From Rhodococcus pyridinivorans (GTDB lineage: Bacteria > Actinomycetota > Actinomycetes > Mycobacteriales > Mycobacteriaceae): DNA of 64,000 nucleotides. The DNA is taken from contig NZ_FNRX01000002.1 in the NCBI RefSeq assembly GCF_900105195.1, positions 3,968,001-4,032,000 on the forward strand, in the 5' to 3' direction. Position numbers and translations under genes: made by a program. The notes beneath the pieces are model-generated. The model saw only the letters and a program-made list of their open reading frames with translations. It was not told the origin of the DNA and did not search any database. Each line of letters starts with the position of its first letter. Position 1 is the stretch's first letter. Below are positions 52,988 through 61,526 of this stretch, piece by piece.

Positions 52988-54550
52988 ATGAGTCTTCCGG
53001 TTACAGATACCGTCGCCGACGCGGAGATCCGTCAGGTCGACACGCTGATCATCGGCAGCGGGTTCGCCGGGCTCGGTGCGGCCATCCGACTGTCGCAGGC
53101 GGGCAAGGACTTCCTCGTGCTCGAACGCGCCTCCGAGGTGGGCGGCACCTGGCGCGACAACACCTACCCCGGCGCGGCGTGCGACGTGCCGTCGAACCTG
53201 TACTCCTACTCGTTCGCCCTCAACCCCGGCTGGACGCGCTCGTTCTCGCCGCAGCCGGAGATCCAGGAGTACATCCGCTCGGTCGCCGACCGGTACGACG
53301 TGCGGCGACGCACTGTCTTCGAGTGCGACGTGCAGACGGCCCGCTGGAACACCGCGACGCACCGCTGGGACGTGGCCACCACGCGCGGGAAGTACAGCGC
53401 CAAGGTCGTGATCTCCGCGGTGGGCGCCCTGTGCGAGCCGTCGCTGCCCGACATCGAGGGCATCTCCGGTTTCGAGGGCGAGATCTTCCACTCGGCACGG
53501 TGGAACCACGACGCCGACCTCGCCGGCAAGCGCGTCGCGGTCATCGGCACCGGCGCCTCCGCCATCCAGATCGTGCCGGCCATCGCCGGCACCGTGGGCC
53601 ATCTCGACGTCTACCAGCGCACGGCACCGTGGATCCTCCCCCGCTTCGACCGCGAGTACACCGCTCCCGAGCGGTTCGCCTTCCGGTTCATCCCCGGCTT
53701 CCAGCGCCTTTCACGCGCCCTGCAGTACACCGCCCGCGAGACGCAGGTCGTGGGTCTGGCCAAGGCGCAGGCCTTCATGAAGCCGCTCGAGCTCGCCGCG
53801 CGCATCCAGGTCCGGCGGCAGATCCGCGACAAGGAACTGCGCCGGAAGGTCACGCCGAACTACGGTATCGGCTGCAAGCGCATGCTGATCTCGAACAACT
53901 ATTACCCCGCGCTCGACCGGCCGAACGTCGACCTCGTCACCGACGGCATCGCCCGCGTCACCCCGCGCGGCATCGTCACGAAGGACGGCACCGAACGCGA
54001 GGTCGACGCGATCGTCGTCGCGACGGGCTTCCACGTCACCGACTCGCCGACCTTCGCCGGCATCTTCGGCGAGGAAGGCCGTTCGCTCGCCGAGGTCTTC
54101 GACGAGACCGGCATGCGGGGGTACAAGGGCAGCTCGGTCGCCGGCTTCCCGAACCTGTTCTTCCTCGTCGGACCGAACACCGGACTCGGCCACACCTCGA
54201 TGGTGTACATGATCGAGTCGCAGCTCGAATACGTCGTCGACGCCATTCGCACGATCGATCGCAACCGCATCGGCACGGTCGAGGTCCGCGAGGACGTGCA
54301 GGACGAGTACAACCGCGACCTGCAGCGCGCGATGCGGTCGAGCGTGTGGAACAACGGCGGGTGCGCGAGCTGGTATCTCGACAAGCACGGCAACAACACC
54401 ACGCTGTGGCCGGGATTCACCTTCGAATTCCGCCGTATCACCCGCAGATTCGACCTCGAGGCGTACCGTAGCGTCGCCGAATCGGATCTCCCCGTCGCCA
54501 CCGACCGTCCCGCGCAGGAGCGCACGTCCCGAGAGGCAGCAGTTCGATGA
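52988..54550 (+). CDS. Flavin monooxygenase, Baeyer-Villiger/MymA type
   Basis: A 520-residue FAD/NADPH monooxygenase. FAD loop GSGFAGLGAA (~25), NADPH loop GTGASAIQI (~197), and a Baeyer-Villiger-like fingerprint FEGEIFHSARWNH (~172), in which the final P/D is Asn. A second conserved ATGF block (VVATGFHVTD) is present. It oxidises ketones to esters or lactones, or heteroatoms. Followed by an SDR (ATGA overlap) and an esterase, it forms a pathway unit similar to Rv3083-Rv3085 (mymA, lipR, sadH). No ribosome site: leaderless start likely. Confidence 0.92.
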   Translation: MSLPVTDTVADAEIRQVDTLIIGSGFAGLGAAIRLSQAGKDFLVLERASEVGGTWRDNTYPGAACDVPSNLYSYSFALNPGWTRSFSPQPEIQEYIRSVADRYDVRRRTVFECDVQTARWNTATHRWDVATTRGKYSAKVVISAVGALCEPSLPDIEGISGFEGEIFHSARWNHDADLAGKRVAVIGTGASAIQIVPAIAGTVGHLDVYQRTAPWILPRFDREYTAPERFAFRFIPGFQRLSRALQYTARETQVVGLAKAQAFMKPLELAARIQVRRQIRDKELRRKVTPNYGIGCKRMLISNNYYPALDRPNVDLVTDGIARVTPRGIVTKDGTEREVDAIVVATGFHVTDSPTFAGIFGEEGRSLAEVFDETGMRGYKGSSVAGFPNLFFLVGPNTGLGHTSMVYMIESQLEYVVDAIRTIDRNRIGTVEVREDVQDEYNRDLQRAMRSSVWNNGGCASWYLDKHGNNTTLWPGFTFEFRRITRRFDLEAYRSVAESDLPVATDRPAQERTSREAAVR

Positions 54551-55374
54551 GTGATGTCGCAGGCCGGGTCGTCGTCGTCACGGGCGCGGGTTCCGGGATC
54601 GGCCGGGCCCTCGTCCTCGCCCTCGCGGCCCGAGGCGCCCGCCTGGCGATCTCGGATGTCGACACCACAGGGCTCGAGGAGACCGCGCGTCGCGCACGGG
54701 AACTCGGCGCCGAGGTGAAGGCCGACCATCTCGACGTCACCCAGCGCGAGAAGGTCCTCGAGTACGCCGAGCAGGTCGCCGCCCACTTCGGCGCGGTCCA
54801 CCAGGTGTACAACAACGCGGGCATCGCCTATCACGGCGACCTCGAGCGCACCGAGTTCAAGGACATCGAGCGCGTGATGGACGTCGACTTCTGGGGAGTC
54901 GTCAACGGCACCAAGGCTTTCCTGCCGTATCTCATCGCGTCGGGCGACGGCCACCTGATCAATGTCTCGAGCCTGTTCGGTCTGCTGAGCATCCCGGGTC
55001 AGGCGGCGTACAACTCGGCGAAGTTCGCCGTGCGCGGCTTCACCGAGGCGGTGCGGCAGGAGATGCTCGTCGCGCGGCATCCCGTACAGGTCACGTGCGT
55101 GCATCCCGGTGGTATCAAAACCGCGATCGCGCGCAACGCCGCCGTCCCCGACGGCGACGACCAGGCGACCTTCGCGGAGTTCTTCGACCGCAAGCTCGCA
55201 CGCACGACCCCCGAGGACGCGGCGAAGACCATCCTCTCCGGTGTGCGGAAGAACAAGGCGCGTGTACTGATCGGCGCCGATGCGAAGCTGCTCGACGCCT
55301 TCGTCCGCGTTGCCGGACCGGCCTATCAGCGTGTCGTCGCCACCGTGACCTCCCGGGTCGTGCCGAGGGGATAG
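54547..55374 (+). CDS. Short-chain dehydrogenase (SadH-like)
   Basis: A 275-residue SDR with cofactor loop TGAGSGIGR, NNAG, catalytic serine in INVSSLFG and YNSAK. The D at the end of strand 2 (ISDVDTTG) favours NAD(H). It resembles SadH/Rv3085 of the mymA operon. ATG 54547 overlaps the monooxygenase stop. In the unit it could supply the ketone from an alcohol for the monooxygenase. Confidence 0.92.
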   Translation: MSDVAGRVVVVTGAGSGIGRALVLALAARGARLAISDVDTTGLEETARRARELGAEVKADHLDVTQREKVLEYAEQVAAHFGAVHQVYNNAGIAYHGDLERTEFKDIERVMDVDFWGVVNGTKAFLPYLIASGDGHLINVSSLFGLLSIPGQAAYNSAKFAVRGFTEAVRQEMLVARHPVQVTCVHPGGIKTAIARNAAVPDGDDQATFAEFFDRKLARTTPEDAAKTILSGVRKNKARVLIGADAKLLDAFVRVAGPAYQRVVATVTSRVVPRG

Positions 55375-55382
55375 GCTGCGGC

Positions 55383-56294
55383 ATGCCTCCGACACCGCAG
55401 CTGTCACCGCGGGTGGCGCGTACCGCCCTGCGTCCTCTCTTCCGTGCCCTGCTGTCGCCGCGCTGGTCGTTCGCCACGCAGCGCCGGTTGCTCGACCTCG
55501 CGGCGCCGTTGCAGTTCCTCCCGAAGGACACCGTGGTGCGCCCGATCGGTCTGGGAGGACGCCCCGCCGAGCGGATCACGGTGGGCGCCACCGAGCGGAC
55601 CACGGCGATCCTGTACCTGCACGGCGGGGCGTACACCGGCGGGTCGCTCGCCACGCACCGCTCGCTCGCGGCGCATCTCGCCGCCGCGTCCGGAGCGGCC
55701 GTGTACGTCCTCGACTACCGGCTCGCGCCCGAGCATCCCTATCCGGCGGCGTTGAACGACGCCGAGGCGGCCTATCTCGAACTCGTCAGCGAGCACGGCT
55801 TCGAGGTGTCGAGCATCGCGATCGCCGGCGACTCGGCCGGCGGTGGCCTCGCCGCGGCCACCACACACCGGCTCGTCGACCGTCACGGGATCACCCCGCC
55901 GGCGCTCGGATTGTTGTCGCCGTGGACCGATCCGGCCGCCCGCGACCTGCCCGACGTGAACGACGTCGTTCTGAACAAGGGCTGGGTGTATTCCTCGGCC
56001 GAGGCGTATCTCGCCGGAGGCGATCCCACCGATCCCGGTTACGCGCCCATCCACGCCGATCCCACGGGTCTGCCGCCGACGCTCATCCAGGTGGGCACCG
56101 CGGAGATGTTCCACCCACAGGTGCGGCAGTACGCCGAGAAGCTCCGGGCGGCGGGCGTCGAGGTCACCCTCGTCGAACAACCCGAGCTGTGGCACGTCGC
56201 GCCGTTGCAGGCGTCGCTCGTTCCCGAGGCCGCCGCGGCGATCTCCGACTTCGGTGTGTTCCTCCGCGACCGGATGGGCACCCGCGCGGGCTGA
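55383..56294 (+). CDS. Hormone-sensitive-lipase family esterase (LipR-like)
   Basis: A 303-residue alpha/beta hydrolase-3. Oxyanion motif YLHGGAYTGGS, nucleophile GDSAGGG, and a C-terminal WHVAPLQ histidine with an acid in VGTAEMFHPQ. YRLAPEHPYPAAL is the family signature. Starts 8 bp after the SDR gene. It could hydrolyse the ester or lactone made by the monooxygenase, completing a ketone-degrading or envelope-lipid-modifying unit. Confidence 0.92.
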   Translation: MPPTPQLSPRVARTALRPLFRALLSPRWSFATQRRLLDLAAPLQFLPKDTVVRPIGLGGRPAERITVGATERTTAILYLHGGAYTGGSLATHRSLAAHLAAASGAAVYVLDYRLAPEHPYPAALNDAEAAYLELVSEHGFEVSSIAIAGDSAGGGLAAATTHRLVDRHGITPPALGLLSPWTDPAARDLPDVNDVVLNKGWVYSSAEAYLAGGDPTDPGYAPIHADPTGLPPTLIQVGTAEMFHPQVRQYAEKLRAAGVEVTLVEQPELWHVAPLQASLVPEAAAAISDFGVFLRDRMGTRAG

Positions 56295-56312
56295 GTACTC
56301 GCGGGGTGCCGT

Positions 56313-57269
56313 TCACGCTCCGGCGTGTTCGTCGATCCATTCGCGGGCCACGGTCTCGGGATCGTCTCCCTCCTCGACACGCGCACGCAGTTCGGTGAGA
56401 TCGCTCGTGGTCAGTTCACCCGCGATGGTCCGCAACGCGTCGAGTTGTGCCTCGTCGAGGGTGCCCTTGCGGAAGACCGGGACGACGTTCTGGGCCGGCA
56501 GGACCGGGGCGGGCGCATCGTCGGCGTTCGTGTCGTCCTGCGGGCTGCGGTCGGGTGCGTCGGGCACGGTGCTCACGGGCGAATCCGCGTCGATCTCCGC
56601 GAGGGCGGACGACGTCGTGGTGGTTCCGACGACCGTGTCGGGTTCCGACGCGACGGCGACGGACTGTGCATCCTCGATCCGTCGCACCTCGCGCGGGCGG
56701 CAGTCGGCGCGTTCGAGGGCGGTGAGTCCACCGGCGGTGTCGAAGTCCTCGGTCACCGCGAAGGTCAGGTCGGCGCAGCGGCCGGCGAGGTCGGCCACGC
56801 GGCTCACCGACCATTGCGTGAGCCGTTCGCGGTCGGCGAGCAGCACCGCGCGGTCCTGCGCCGAGGCGTAATCGGAGATGGTCAGTTCGTCGGGCAGTGC
56901 GCGCGCCAGCGCTTCGAAGACGTCCTCGGCGTCGGTCGCGTCGGCACCGGGATCGTAGGACGCGAGCAGCCGTCCCGTGTAGCCGGGGATCAGCGTGAGA
57001 TCGGCGGCGTCGAGCGCTGGGGTCGGATCGGCGACACCGGAGCGGACCTGCACGTCGATCCCGCTACTGCGCAGCGCTCCCGCGTACAGCTGCGCGAGCA
57101 GTTCCTCGTCGGGCCGCTCCCCCGCCCCGACGATCACTGTCGTCGACGGTGCCGCCTCGTCGAGAACGGGCGACGCACACCCCTGGAGCACGGCCGCCGC
57201 CGCGCATGCGGTGAGCACCGTCGCCGCGACCGGCCGGATCCGTCTCGCTTCGTTCGCCACGGCGGTCAT
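56313..57269 (-). CDS. OpuAC-like substrate-binding lipoprotein
   Basis: A 318-residue lipoprotein with lipobox VLQGC (cysteine 31). The mature part resembles glycine-betaine/osmoprotectant binding proteins (OpuAC): TLIPGYTGRLLASYDP is the typical YTG pocket segment, and a C-terminal VPVFRKGTLDEAQLDALRTI is the closing helix. A ~70-residue Asp/Ser/Thr-rich insertion (SALAEIDADSPVSTVPDA region) is unusual and probably exposed. No permease or ATPase gene is adjacent. Start ATG 57269; a GTG 30 bp upstream is possible. Confidence 0.75.
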   Translation of the reverse strand: MTAVANEARRIRPVAATVLTACAAAAVLQGCASPVLDEAAPSTTVIVGAGERPDEELLAQLYAGALRSSGIDVQVRSGVADPTPALDAADLTLIPGYTGRLLASYDPGADATDAEDVFEALARALPDELTISDYASAQDRAVLLADRERLTQWSVSRVADLAGRCADLTFAVTEDFDTAGGLTALERADCRPREVRRIEDAQSVAVASEPDTVVGTTTTSSALAEIDADSPVSTVPDAPDRSPQDDTNADDAPAPVLPAQNVVPVFRKGTLDEAQLDALRTIAGELTTSDLTELRARVEEGDDPETVAREWIDEHAGA

Positions 57270-57327
57270 TGTCGCCCACCGGTGCGCCACGGTCCGCACG
57301 TGCCCGACCGTCCGGCCCGCCGAGACG

Positions 57328-57377
57328 CCGAACGCCCCGGTCCGGAACCCTTGTGCGGTTCGGATCGGGGCGTTCGG
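57328..57377 (-). terminator. 12-bp hairpin after malic enzyme
   Basis: CCGAACGCCCCG (57328-57339) and CGGGGCGTTCGG (57366-57377) are perfect complements. The 26-nt loop has an inner partial stem (GGAACC/GGTTCG). It lies 25 bp downstream of the malic enzyme stop and upstream of the lipoprotein gene on the same strand. Confidence 0.8.
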
Positions 57378-57401
57378 TGCGATCTCGCCGGGAGCGAATC
57401 C

Positions 57402-58595
57402 CTAGTCGGTGACGCCTTCGGCCTTCGCCGCGGCCGCGACGGCCTCGGCGACGGCGGGCGCCACGCGCGGATCGAGCGGGCTCGGGACGATCTTGTCCGC
57501 GGCCAGTTCGTCACCGACGACCGAGAGGATGGCCTCGGCGGCGGCGAGCTTCATGCCCTCGGTGATGCGGCGGGCACCTGCGTCGAGAGCGCCCTTGAAC
57601 ACACCGGGGAAGGCCAGCACGTTGTTGATCTGGTTCGGGAAGTCGCTGCGACCGGTCGCCACGATCGCGGCGTGCTTGTGGGCGATGTCGGGGTGGATCT
57701 CCGGATCCGGGTTCGACATCGCGAAGATGATGGCGTCGTCGGCCATCGTCGCGACGATCTCCTCGGGCACGGTGCCCGACGACACGCCGAGGTAGACGTC
57801 GGCGCCGTCGAGCGCCTCGGCGATGCCGCCCTTGCGGCCCTCCGGGTTGGTGCGGGAGGCCAGATCGGCCTTGATCTCACCGAGATCGGTGCGGTCGGAG
57901 GAGATGATGCCCTTCGAATCGAGCACCACCACATCGCGCGCACCGGCGGCGAGCAGGATGTTCGTGCACGCCACGCCGGCAGCTCCGGCGCCGGAGATCA
58001 CGATGCGCAGGTCGGCGATGTCGCGGCCCTGCACCTTCACCGCACCCTTGAGGGCGGCCAGGGCGACGATGGCGGTGCCGTGCTGGTCGTCGTGCATGAC
58101 CGGGCAGTCGAGCGCCTCGATGACGCGCTTCTCGATCTCGAAGCAGCGCGGAGCCGAGATGTCCTCGAGGTTGACGGCGCCGAAGGACGGACGCAGCCGG
58201 ATGAGGGTCTCGACGATCGCGTCGGGATCGGTGGTGTCGAGCACCAGCGGGATGGAGTTCAGGCCCGCGAACTTCTTGAACAGCGCGGACTTGCCCTCCA
58301 TCACCGGCAGCGAGGCACGTGCGCCGATGTTGCCGAGACCGAGGACCGCGGTGCCGTCGGAGACGACGACGACCAGGCGGTTGGTCCAGGTGTAACGGTC
58401 GACGAGGGTCTCGTCGGCGGCGATGGCCCGGCAGACCTGGGCGACACCGGGGGTGTATGCAATGGACAGATCGCGCTGGTTCTCGAGCGGCGCGGTCAGT
58501 TCGACCGACAGCTTGCCGTCGACGTGACTCGAGAAGATCTCCTCGTCCGTCAACTCGAGCTTCTGAGGGGTAGGTGCATCAGACACAATTGACAC
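57402..58595 (-). CDS. NAD(P)-dependent malic enzyme
   Basis: A 397-residue malic enzyme, converting malate to pyruvate and CO2 with reduction of NAD or NADP. Active-site blocks are AYTPGVAQVC, VSDGTAVLGLGNIG, CPVMHDDQHGTA with the metal aspartates, and the dinucleotide loop ISGAGAAGVA. The size is the short bacterial MaeB-like form without the phosphotransacetylase domain. GTG 58595 follows AGGAG. The 469-bp upstream gap holds two dyads, suggesting regulated expression. Confidence 0.93.
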   Translation of the reverse strand: MSIVSDAPTPQKLELTDEEIFSSHVDGKLSVELTAPLENQRDLSIAYTPGVAQVCRAIAADETLVDRYTWTNRLVVVVSDGTAVLGLGNIGARASLPVMEGKSALFKKFAGLNSIPLVLDTTDPDAIVETLIRLRPSFGAVNLEDISAPRCFEIEKRVIEALDCPVMHDDQHGTAIVALAALKGAVKVQGRDIADLRIVISGAGAAGVACTNILLAAGARDVVVLDSKGIISSDRTDLGEIKADLASRTNPEGRKGGIAEALDGADVYLGVSSGTVPEEIVATMADDAIIFAMSNPDPEIHPDIAHKHAAIVATGRSDFPNQINNVLAFPGVFKGALDAGARRITEGMKLAAAEAILSVVGDELAADKIVPSPLDPRVAPAVAEAVAAAAKAEGVTD

Positions 58596-58657
58596 GATGA
58601 CACTCCTGCGTGTTCCGAGTCGACCTCTGGACTCGGTTGCTGCGAAAACACCGCAGT

Positions 58658-58688
58658 TCGATGCATCTCACACACGTGCATGCATCGA
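58658..58688. promoter_or_regulatory. 9-bp dyad upstream of malic enzyme
   Basis: TCGATGCAT (58658-58666) and ATGCATCGA (58680-58688) are exact complements 13 bp apart. The block lies 63 bp upstream of the malic enzyme GTG, a usual place for an operator. Confidence 0.6.
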
Positions 58689-58749
58689 GTTGCAGCGCTT
58701 CGCCAAGGACATTGGATTGAAGCTTCCGGGCGCGATCACGACTGCCGCT

Positions 58750-58763
58750 GTACAACGCTGTAC
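58750..58763. promoter_or_regulatory. GTACA-N4-TGTAC palindrome
   Basis: GTACA-acgc-TGTAC (58750-58763) is a perfect short palindrome, also readable as two direct GCTGTAC repeats about one helical turn apart. Candidate binding site for a dimeric regulator; no regulator gene is adjacent. Confidence 0.4.
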
Positions 58764-59064
58764 GGCTTCCGGAACGTGATGGAGCCGGGGCGGGTGGCCC
58801 TGGCATCGAGCCCTGGGTGATCTAGCCCTGGGTGGGTCTGCCATCCTTCGTCCGATTCCGGGGTATTCCGGCTTTCGGATTGCCGCAAGTTTGCCACCTT
58901 CGCAGACGAACAATCAAATCGGCATCGATTGCGAAGGTCTCACGGTTTTGTCGCCTCACCTGTGAGTTTACGTGCCGTGAACACCGCGCCGCGGGCGCAC
59001 CGCGATGAATTTCCGCAGTTACACGATGGCTACCGACGGGTAGCCGAGACGGCACTCGGGGCCG

Positions 59065-59487
59065 TCATCCCCACCACTGAGTGATCATCAGAATCGATGC
59101 AGTGAAGATCACCACAAGGCTCGACAGGAGTGCTGTGCCACCCGAGCGTCGATCCGCCGTCACCTGGGCGATCACGGCCACGAGCGCGGCGACGACGTGC
59201 GCGGCGACCGAGGTGGCGCCCGGGCCGGGGAAACCGCGGTCGCCGGCGAGGTACTGGGCCCCGCACACCACGAACGTCAGGACCAGCACCGCCCCGCACA
59301 CCACACCGGAGAGAGCGCGGAGGGCGCGGACGGGCAGACTCGCGCGGCGCGATGCGGGTTCGTACGGATCGGCGTAGTACCCCTCGTCCGGGTAATACGG
59401 TTCGTTGTAGTACTCACTGTCGTAGTAGTTTTCGTCGTTCGGCGACCCGTACTCCTCGTCCGGATACCGCGCACCCCGTCGCCTCAT
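59065..59487 (-). CDS. Membrane protein with Tyr/Asp/Glu-rich N-terminus
   Basis: A 140-residue protein. Residues 1-45 are an unusual acidic, tyrosine-rich segment (EEYGSPNDENYYDSEYYNEP, then DEGYYADPYEP). Three hydrophobic helices follow (~55-80, ~88-110 and ~118-136). ATG 59487 overlaps the PHP gene stop by 4 bp (ATGA), so it is co-translated with it. No family is recognised. Many mycobacterial and rhodococcal loci have a similar small membrane protein beside the PHP gene, but the role is unknown. Confidence 0.75.
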   Translation of the reverse strand: MRRRGARYPDEEYGSPNDENYYDSEYYNEPYYPDEGYYADPYEPASRRASLPVRALRALSGVVCGAVLVLTFVVCGAQYLAGDRGFPGPGATSVAAHVVAALVAVIAQVTADRRSGGTALLSSLVVIFTASILMITQWWG

Positions 59488-60338
59488 CCCTCGAGCACCT
59501 CCACACCGGTCGCGCAGTCGAGCAACGCCTCGTACGCCGCCGGAGCCGTGGTGAAGCTGCCGAGCCTGATGGTCTTGTTGTCGCCGTGATAGTCGGACGA
59601 TCCCGTGACGACGACCCCGAGCGACCGCGCGAGATCGCGCATCGTCCGCACATCCTGCTCGTCGTGATCGGGATGATCGGCCTCGACACCGCCGAGCCCG
59701 AGTTCGGCGAGTTCCTCGATGTGGTCGAGGGCGAGGAGCCGCCCACGCGCACGTGCCCGGGCGTGCGCCACCACCGGCACACCGCCCGCGGCCGTCACCA
59801 TCTTCACGGCGTCGGCGAGCGGGGTATCAGCCTTCGGTACGTAGTAACGGCCGCGCGGCGACAGCAGCTCGGTGAATGCGTCGGCCACCGTGGGCACCAC
59901 ACCGGCGGCGACGAGCGCCCGCGCCAGATGGGGCCGGCCCGCGGCGGGGCCCGCCTCGGCGATCACTGCGTCGATGTCGATCGGCAGACCGTCGTCCGCC
60001 ATCCGCACACCCATCGCCCGGATCCGCGACACCCGTTCGCCACGGAGCCGCTCGAGTTCGGCGACGAAGACCGGATCGTGCGGGTCGAACAGATAGGCCA
60101 GCAGGTGCACGGCGACCGGGGCGCCGTCCTCCCCGCGTCCCGTGCAGGACATCTCCATTCCCCGGACGAGACGCAGGCCCGTCGGCAGGGCCGCTGCGGC
60201 CTCGTCCCATCCCGCGGTCGTGTCGTGGTCGGTCAGGGCCACGACGTCGAGACCCGCCCGGGCAGCGGCACGGACCAGTTCCGCGGGACGGTCGGTGCCG
60301 TCCGATGCGGACGAGTGGGTGTGGAGATCGATACGCAC
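59484..60338 (-). CDS. PHP-domain metal-dependent phosphoesterase
   Basis: A 284-residue PHP protein. Metal-binding motifs are in order: IDLHTHSSASDG (H6, H8), ALTDHDTTAGW, RGMEMSC, a VPVVAHARARARG histidine, and TGSSDYHG. This set matches the RNase AM/YciV-like group, whose members remove 5' nucleotides from RNA or hydrolyse 3',5'-bisphosphonucleotides. GTG 60338. It is first gene of a coupled pair with the acidic membrane protein and divergent from corA. Confidence 0.9.
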   Translation of the reverse strand: MRIDLHTHSSASDGTDRPAELVRAAARAGLDVVALTDHDTTAGWDEAAAALPTGLRLVRGMEMSCTGRGEDGAPVAVHLLAYLFDPHDPVFVAELERLRGERVSRIRAMGVRMADDGLPIDIDAVIAEAGPAAGRPHLARALVAAGVVPTVADAFTELLSPRGRYYVPKADTPLADAVKMVTAAGGVPVVAHARARARGRLLALDHIEELAELGLGGVEADHPDHDEQDVRTMRDLARSLGVVVTGSSDYHGDNKTIRLGSFTTAPAAYEALLDCATGVEVLEG

Positions 60339-60470
60339 GCCACCAGTCTGTCAGGTCGGCGGGCTAGCATGATTGGAGCTGCCCCGCCCGGTCCCCGTCG
60401 ACGGGCGACCGCCGCGCCGCGGGCCTGCGACCGGGCCGCGTCCCAGCGGCATGCCGTGAGGAAGGACAAC

Positions 60471-61526
60471 ATGCCGCACCAGCCTTCTCGTGCCACCCGT
60501 CGCGGCCCCACTCCCCCGGTCCCCACCGAGCAAGCGGTGGTCGACTGCGCGGTCTACGTCGACGGGCACCGCCTGCCCGGCCGCTACAGCCACACCGAGG
60601 CGGTGGCAGAGGTACGTCGGCGCGGTACGGGATTCGTGTGGCTCGGGTTGCACCACCCCGACGAGAAGCAGATGACGAACGTCTCGCACACCTTCGGACT
60701 CCACGAGCTGATGGTCGAGGACGCCGTCCACGCCCACCAGCGCCCGAAGCTCGAGCGCTACGACGACGTGCTGTTCTTGGTGCTGCGCACCGTCAGTTAC
60801 ATCGAGCACGAGTCGGTGACGACCACCAAGGACATCGTCGAGACCGGCGAGATCATGTTGTTCACCGGCCCCGACTTCATCGTGAGCGTGCGGCACGGCG
60901 ACCACTCCGAGCTCTCGCACGTGCGCAAGCGCCTCGAACGCGACCCCGATCATCTGTCCCGCGGTCCGGCGGCCGTGCTCCACGCGATCGCCGACCACGT
61001 GGTCGACTCCTATCTCGCCGTCACCACGGCCGTGCAACCCGACGTCGACGACATCGAGGAACTCGTGTTCACCCCCGACACGCGGATCGCGGTCGACCAG
61101 ATCTACATGCTCAAGCGCGAGATCGTGCAGTTGCGCCGCGCCGTCGTGCCGCTCGCCGAACCACTGCAGCAACTCATCCGGGCGCCGGGCAACCCGATCC
61201 CGAAGGACGTCCGGCGCTACTTCCGCGACGTCGCCGACCACCACACCACGGTGTCCGACCGCATCGCGGCCTTCGACGAGACGCTCGGCACGCTGCTCGA
61301 CGCGGCGATCGCGAAGGTCACCGTGCAGCAGAACACCGACATGCGCAAGATCTCCGCGTGGGTCGCGATCGCCGCCGTGCCGACGATGATCGCCGGGATC
61401 TACGGCATGAACTTCGATCGCATGCCCGAACTGCATTGGCAATACGGCTATTACGTCGTGCTCTCCGCGATCGTCGCGATCACCGTGGGACTGTTCGTCA
61501 CCTTCAGGCGCAACAACTGGTTGTGA
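60471..61526 (+). CDS. corA: CorA-family magnesium/cobalt transporter
   Basis: A 351-residue CorA channel. N-terminal cytoplasmic funnel domain, long stalk helix, and two C-terminal transmembrane helices with the selectivity motif YGMN (IAGIYGMNFDRMPE). The C-terminus RRNNWL is typical. ATG 60471 follows GAGGAAGGA. The next gene overlaps by 4 bp (GTGA). Mediates Mg2+ uptake. Confidence 0.95.
   Translation: MPHQPSRATRRGPTPPVPTEQAVVDCAVYVDGHRLPGRYSHTEAVAEVRRRGTGFVWLGLHHPDEKQMTNVSHTFGLHELMVEDAVHAHQRPKLERYDDVLFLVLRTVSYIEHESVTTTKDIVETGEIMLFTGPDFIVSVRHGDHSELSHVRKRLERDPDHLSRGPAAVLHAIADHVVDSYLAVTTAVQPDVDDIEELVFTPDTRIAVDQIYMLKREIVQLRRAVVPLAEPLQQLIRAPGNPIPKDVRRYFRDVADHHTTVSDRIAAFDETLGTLLDAAIAKVTVQQNTDMRKISAWVAIAAVPTMIAGIYGMNFDRMPELHWQYGYYVVLSAIVAITVGLFVTFRRNNWL

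Larger units (their letters stand above)
58596..59064. other. 469-bp intergenic region upstream of malic enzyme
   Basis: This is the longest gap in the window and has lower GC than its surroundings. It holds a 9-bp dyad (58658-58688), a GTACA-N4-TGTAC palindrome (58750-58763), a direct repeat of AGCCCTGGGTG (58809 and 58824, 15 bp apart), and an inverted ACCTTCGCA/TGCGAAGGT pair (58896-58904 and 58930-58938). Short open frames on both strands lack ribosome sites and coding character. It should contain the malic enzyme promoter and possibly an sRNA; none can be named. Confidence 0.6.

Noticed and set aside
58780..58870. A tRNA-like stretch in the gap upstream of malic enzyme
   Set aside because: No cloverleaf can be formed: the T-arm consensus and acceptor pairing are absent.
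58668..58913. Small minus-strand open frame in the 469-bp gap
   Set aside because: No ribosome site, no coding-type codon bias, and it covers candidate regulatory dyads.
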